Source of the DNA: Thinopyrum elongatum
Taxonomy: Eukaryota; Streptophyta; Magnoliopsida; Poales; Poaceae
NCBI GenBank assembly: GCA_011799875.1
Contig: CM022297.1
Location: 519,920,929-519,984,928, forward strand
Length of the DNA stretch: 64,000 nucleotides
Direction of reading: 5' to 3'
Both the position numbers and the translations under genes were made by a program. Within the stretch, counting starts at the first letter, position 1. Each line of letters opens with the position of its first letter. The notes beneath the pieces are model-generated. The model was given only the letters and a program-made list of their open reading frames with translations, made no database searches and was not told the DNA's origin. Of the stretch, positions 62,655 through 64,000 are shown in pieces.

Positions 62655-63758
62655 TGCATCTCTTCACTTGATCCAGGCATCTGTTGCTAAAAAAAAACTT
62701 GATCCAGGCATCTCCTCGCTCGATATAGCTACATGTTCGCCTGATTTTTCATCCGCCTCCGAGGAATAATTAGATGGGTGGCTCTTAGAGTCCATGGTGT
62801 GGGTTGAGAAAATAGTAGGGAATAACAAACAAAAGGGAGGGTTTATAGACGGAGCATATGCACCTATAATCCAATCAGAGCTTAGTGGCGGTGGGGCGGG
62901 GGGAGGGGGAGGTGAAGTATCCATTCATAGTCCACATGAAATTTGAGAGATGATAGGTGAGTCAGAGCATGGCTTATCAATGCTACATCCCATTCACCGA
63001 TCCAATGATCTCTATCCTCCACCTTACAATGCACACATCTTCTGCTTTTCGGGGAAAAAGATTGAGTTGATGGGCCCCCACCACGAAAAAAATCCATAGT
63101 CATGTGAGACTGCAGGGGATAGGAGAATAGTTTCTAGGATGTCTCCACCCCTATCTATCAACCTAACAACATGTACTTGTCTTTACGTGTTGTGACTCAA
63201 GGTGGTAATGGCCTAATGGGAATACCCATATGGATATTGCTACCCATCTCCGTCCCCATTCTCACGTGCGAGGGTAAAAAAAGAAAAATCACACCCCTGT
63301 CCCCATCGGGAGAGGGAGTGGGCAAATGTCCGCCTCTCCAGCTCCTCTGATTCCACCATGTTGCCGAAAAACAAACATAACTTTTCCCCATCTCTTTCTT
63401 AATTGCCAAATATGTATGGAAAACACAACAACTTTGTATACTTAATCCCTAATTAACAAACTATACTAGCCATCGGGGTTTATTTCATGTTACACTAGGA
63501 AATAAGCGAAGTTTGCTAAACTTCTGTGCTTCAAACATGTGCGAACTGTTTTCTTTGACTCCCACTAATCTAGGCCAATCAGTTTCACGCGCCGCACATC
63601 CTTATGATTTGTGAATGGAGGGAATTCAAACTCAGCGGTGCATTTTGCATCTATAGCATAAGAGCAATTAGACAACGCAGAACCAATCTTGCGTCGGAAC
63701 CCCTGCGTCAATTTGATCTCCGATGCGGGAGAACATTTCATTCATGGCGAGTCATCCG
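62655..63758. other. Intergenic sequence, possible 3' UTR of a - strand gene at its right end
   Basis: Includes a small direct repeat (cttgatccaggcatct near 62670 and 62698), a GC-rich run near 62890, and a segment at 63321-63345 (ggcaaatgtccgcctctcca) that resembles 44307-44335. No ORF of interest. Confidence 0.4.
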
Positions 63759-63828
63759 TCATAGCAGCCCAAGGATGATGTAGTAGAGCAGGACGATCGG
63801 AAGAGCTATTAGCATGCCAAATATGACC
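63759..63828 (-). CDS. Candidate last exon of a membrane protein gene (partial)
   Basis: On the - strand a polypyrimidine tract and CAG (ttttttgcctttctgcag) precede a 70-nt frame reading VIFGMLIALPIVLLYY and IILGLL followed by TGA at 63761-63759. The run of 22 residues is hydrophobic enough for one C-terminal transmembrane helix. Codon 1 would be split with the previous exon, which must lie beyond 64000. Sequence below 63759 looks like a 3' UTR. The family is unrecognised. A chance hydrophobic run next to a chance acceptor is possible. Confidence 0.4.
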
Positions 63829-64000
63829 CTGCAGAAAGGCAAAAAAGAAATACATTAATAAATAAATAAACATTTGGCATGAACCTAAATTCTTGACCAT
63901 ATTAGGGCATTCGCCATTTCCGGTATGCTTAGAGTGCTATCAGGTTTTCGTCCCATAATTGGTCTCGAATTAGATTTTCCCCAATGGTACGTCTCTCGAC

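Overview
This looks like a gene-poor stretch of a large grass genome, most likely Triticeae (wheat, Aegilops, barley or rye type). The evidence is nested LTR retrotransposons of Tekay/Del, Athila and Tat type, a LARD-like non-coding retrotransposon, Stowaway and Mutator-type MITEs, and one intron-rich plant gene. There are no prokaryotic features. All family assignments come from reading the sequence and translations, with no database search.

Layout. 1-5911: right part of a + strand Tekay/Del-like Ty3/gypsy element (A), with an accessory ORF, gag, a fused pol tail and a 3.5 kb 3' LTR. A sits inside the 3' LTR of a - strand Athila-type element (B, 5912-15487), which keeps gag-protease, RT, RNase H and integrase in broken frames. 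B abuts and probably lies inside a second - strand Athila-type element (C, 15488-24340) that has gag-protease and an ATHILA-like ORF but no RT or integrase. C's 5' LTR is split by a 798-bp Mutator-type insertion. 24341-26750 is anonymous sequence with one half of a diverged duplication and a Stowaway MITE. 26751-37257 is a - strand LARD-like element (F) with LTRs of up to 4.1 kb, a tRNA-Met primer site and a non-coding interior.

The only clear host gene is at 38171-42950 (+): an 11-exon group D (TDY) MAP kinase of the BWMK1/OsMPK12 kind, 607 aa, with all splice phases consistent. A 56-bp retroposon scrap lies in its first intron and two Mutator-type MITEs lie downstream. Next comes a complete 14.3 kb Tat-lineage gypsy element (D, 44379-58641; TSD GTGGC; LTRs about 98.8% identical). 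It has gag-protease, RT, a second RNase H and integrase on the + strand, a 28-copy array of a roughly 73-bp repeat, and a seven-exon gene on the opposite strand. A short-LTR, tRNA-Met-primed, - strand element without RT (E, 58794-62654; TSD TGCAT) follows. The right edge may hold the last exon of a - strand membrane-protein gene (63759-63828).

The mobile elements supply nearly all coding potential other than the kinase. A, B, C and D all carry disabling breaks. A and F share LTR termini and purine-tract context, so an A-type relative could supply proteins in trans to F (inference). The least ordinary structure is the reverse-strand spliced gene in D, whose seven exons join in one frame apart from three nonsense codons.
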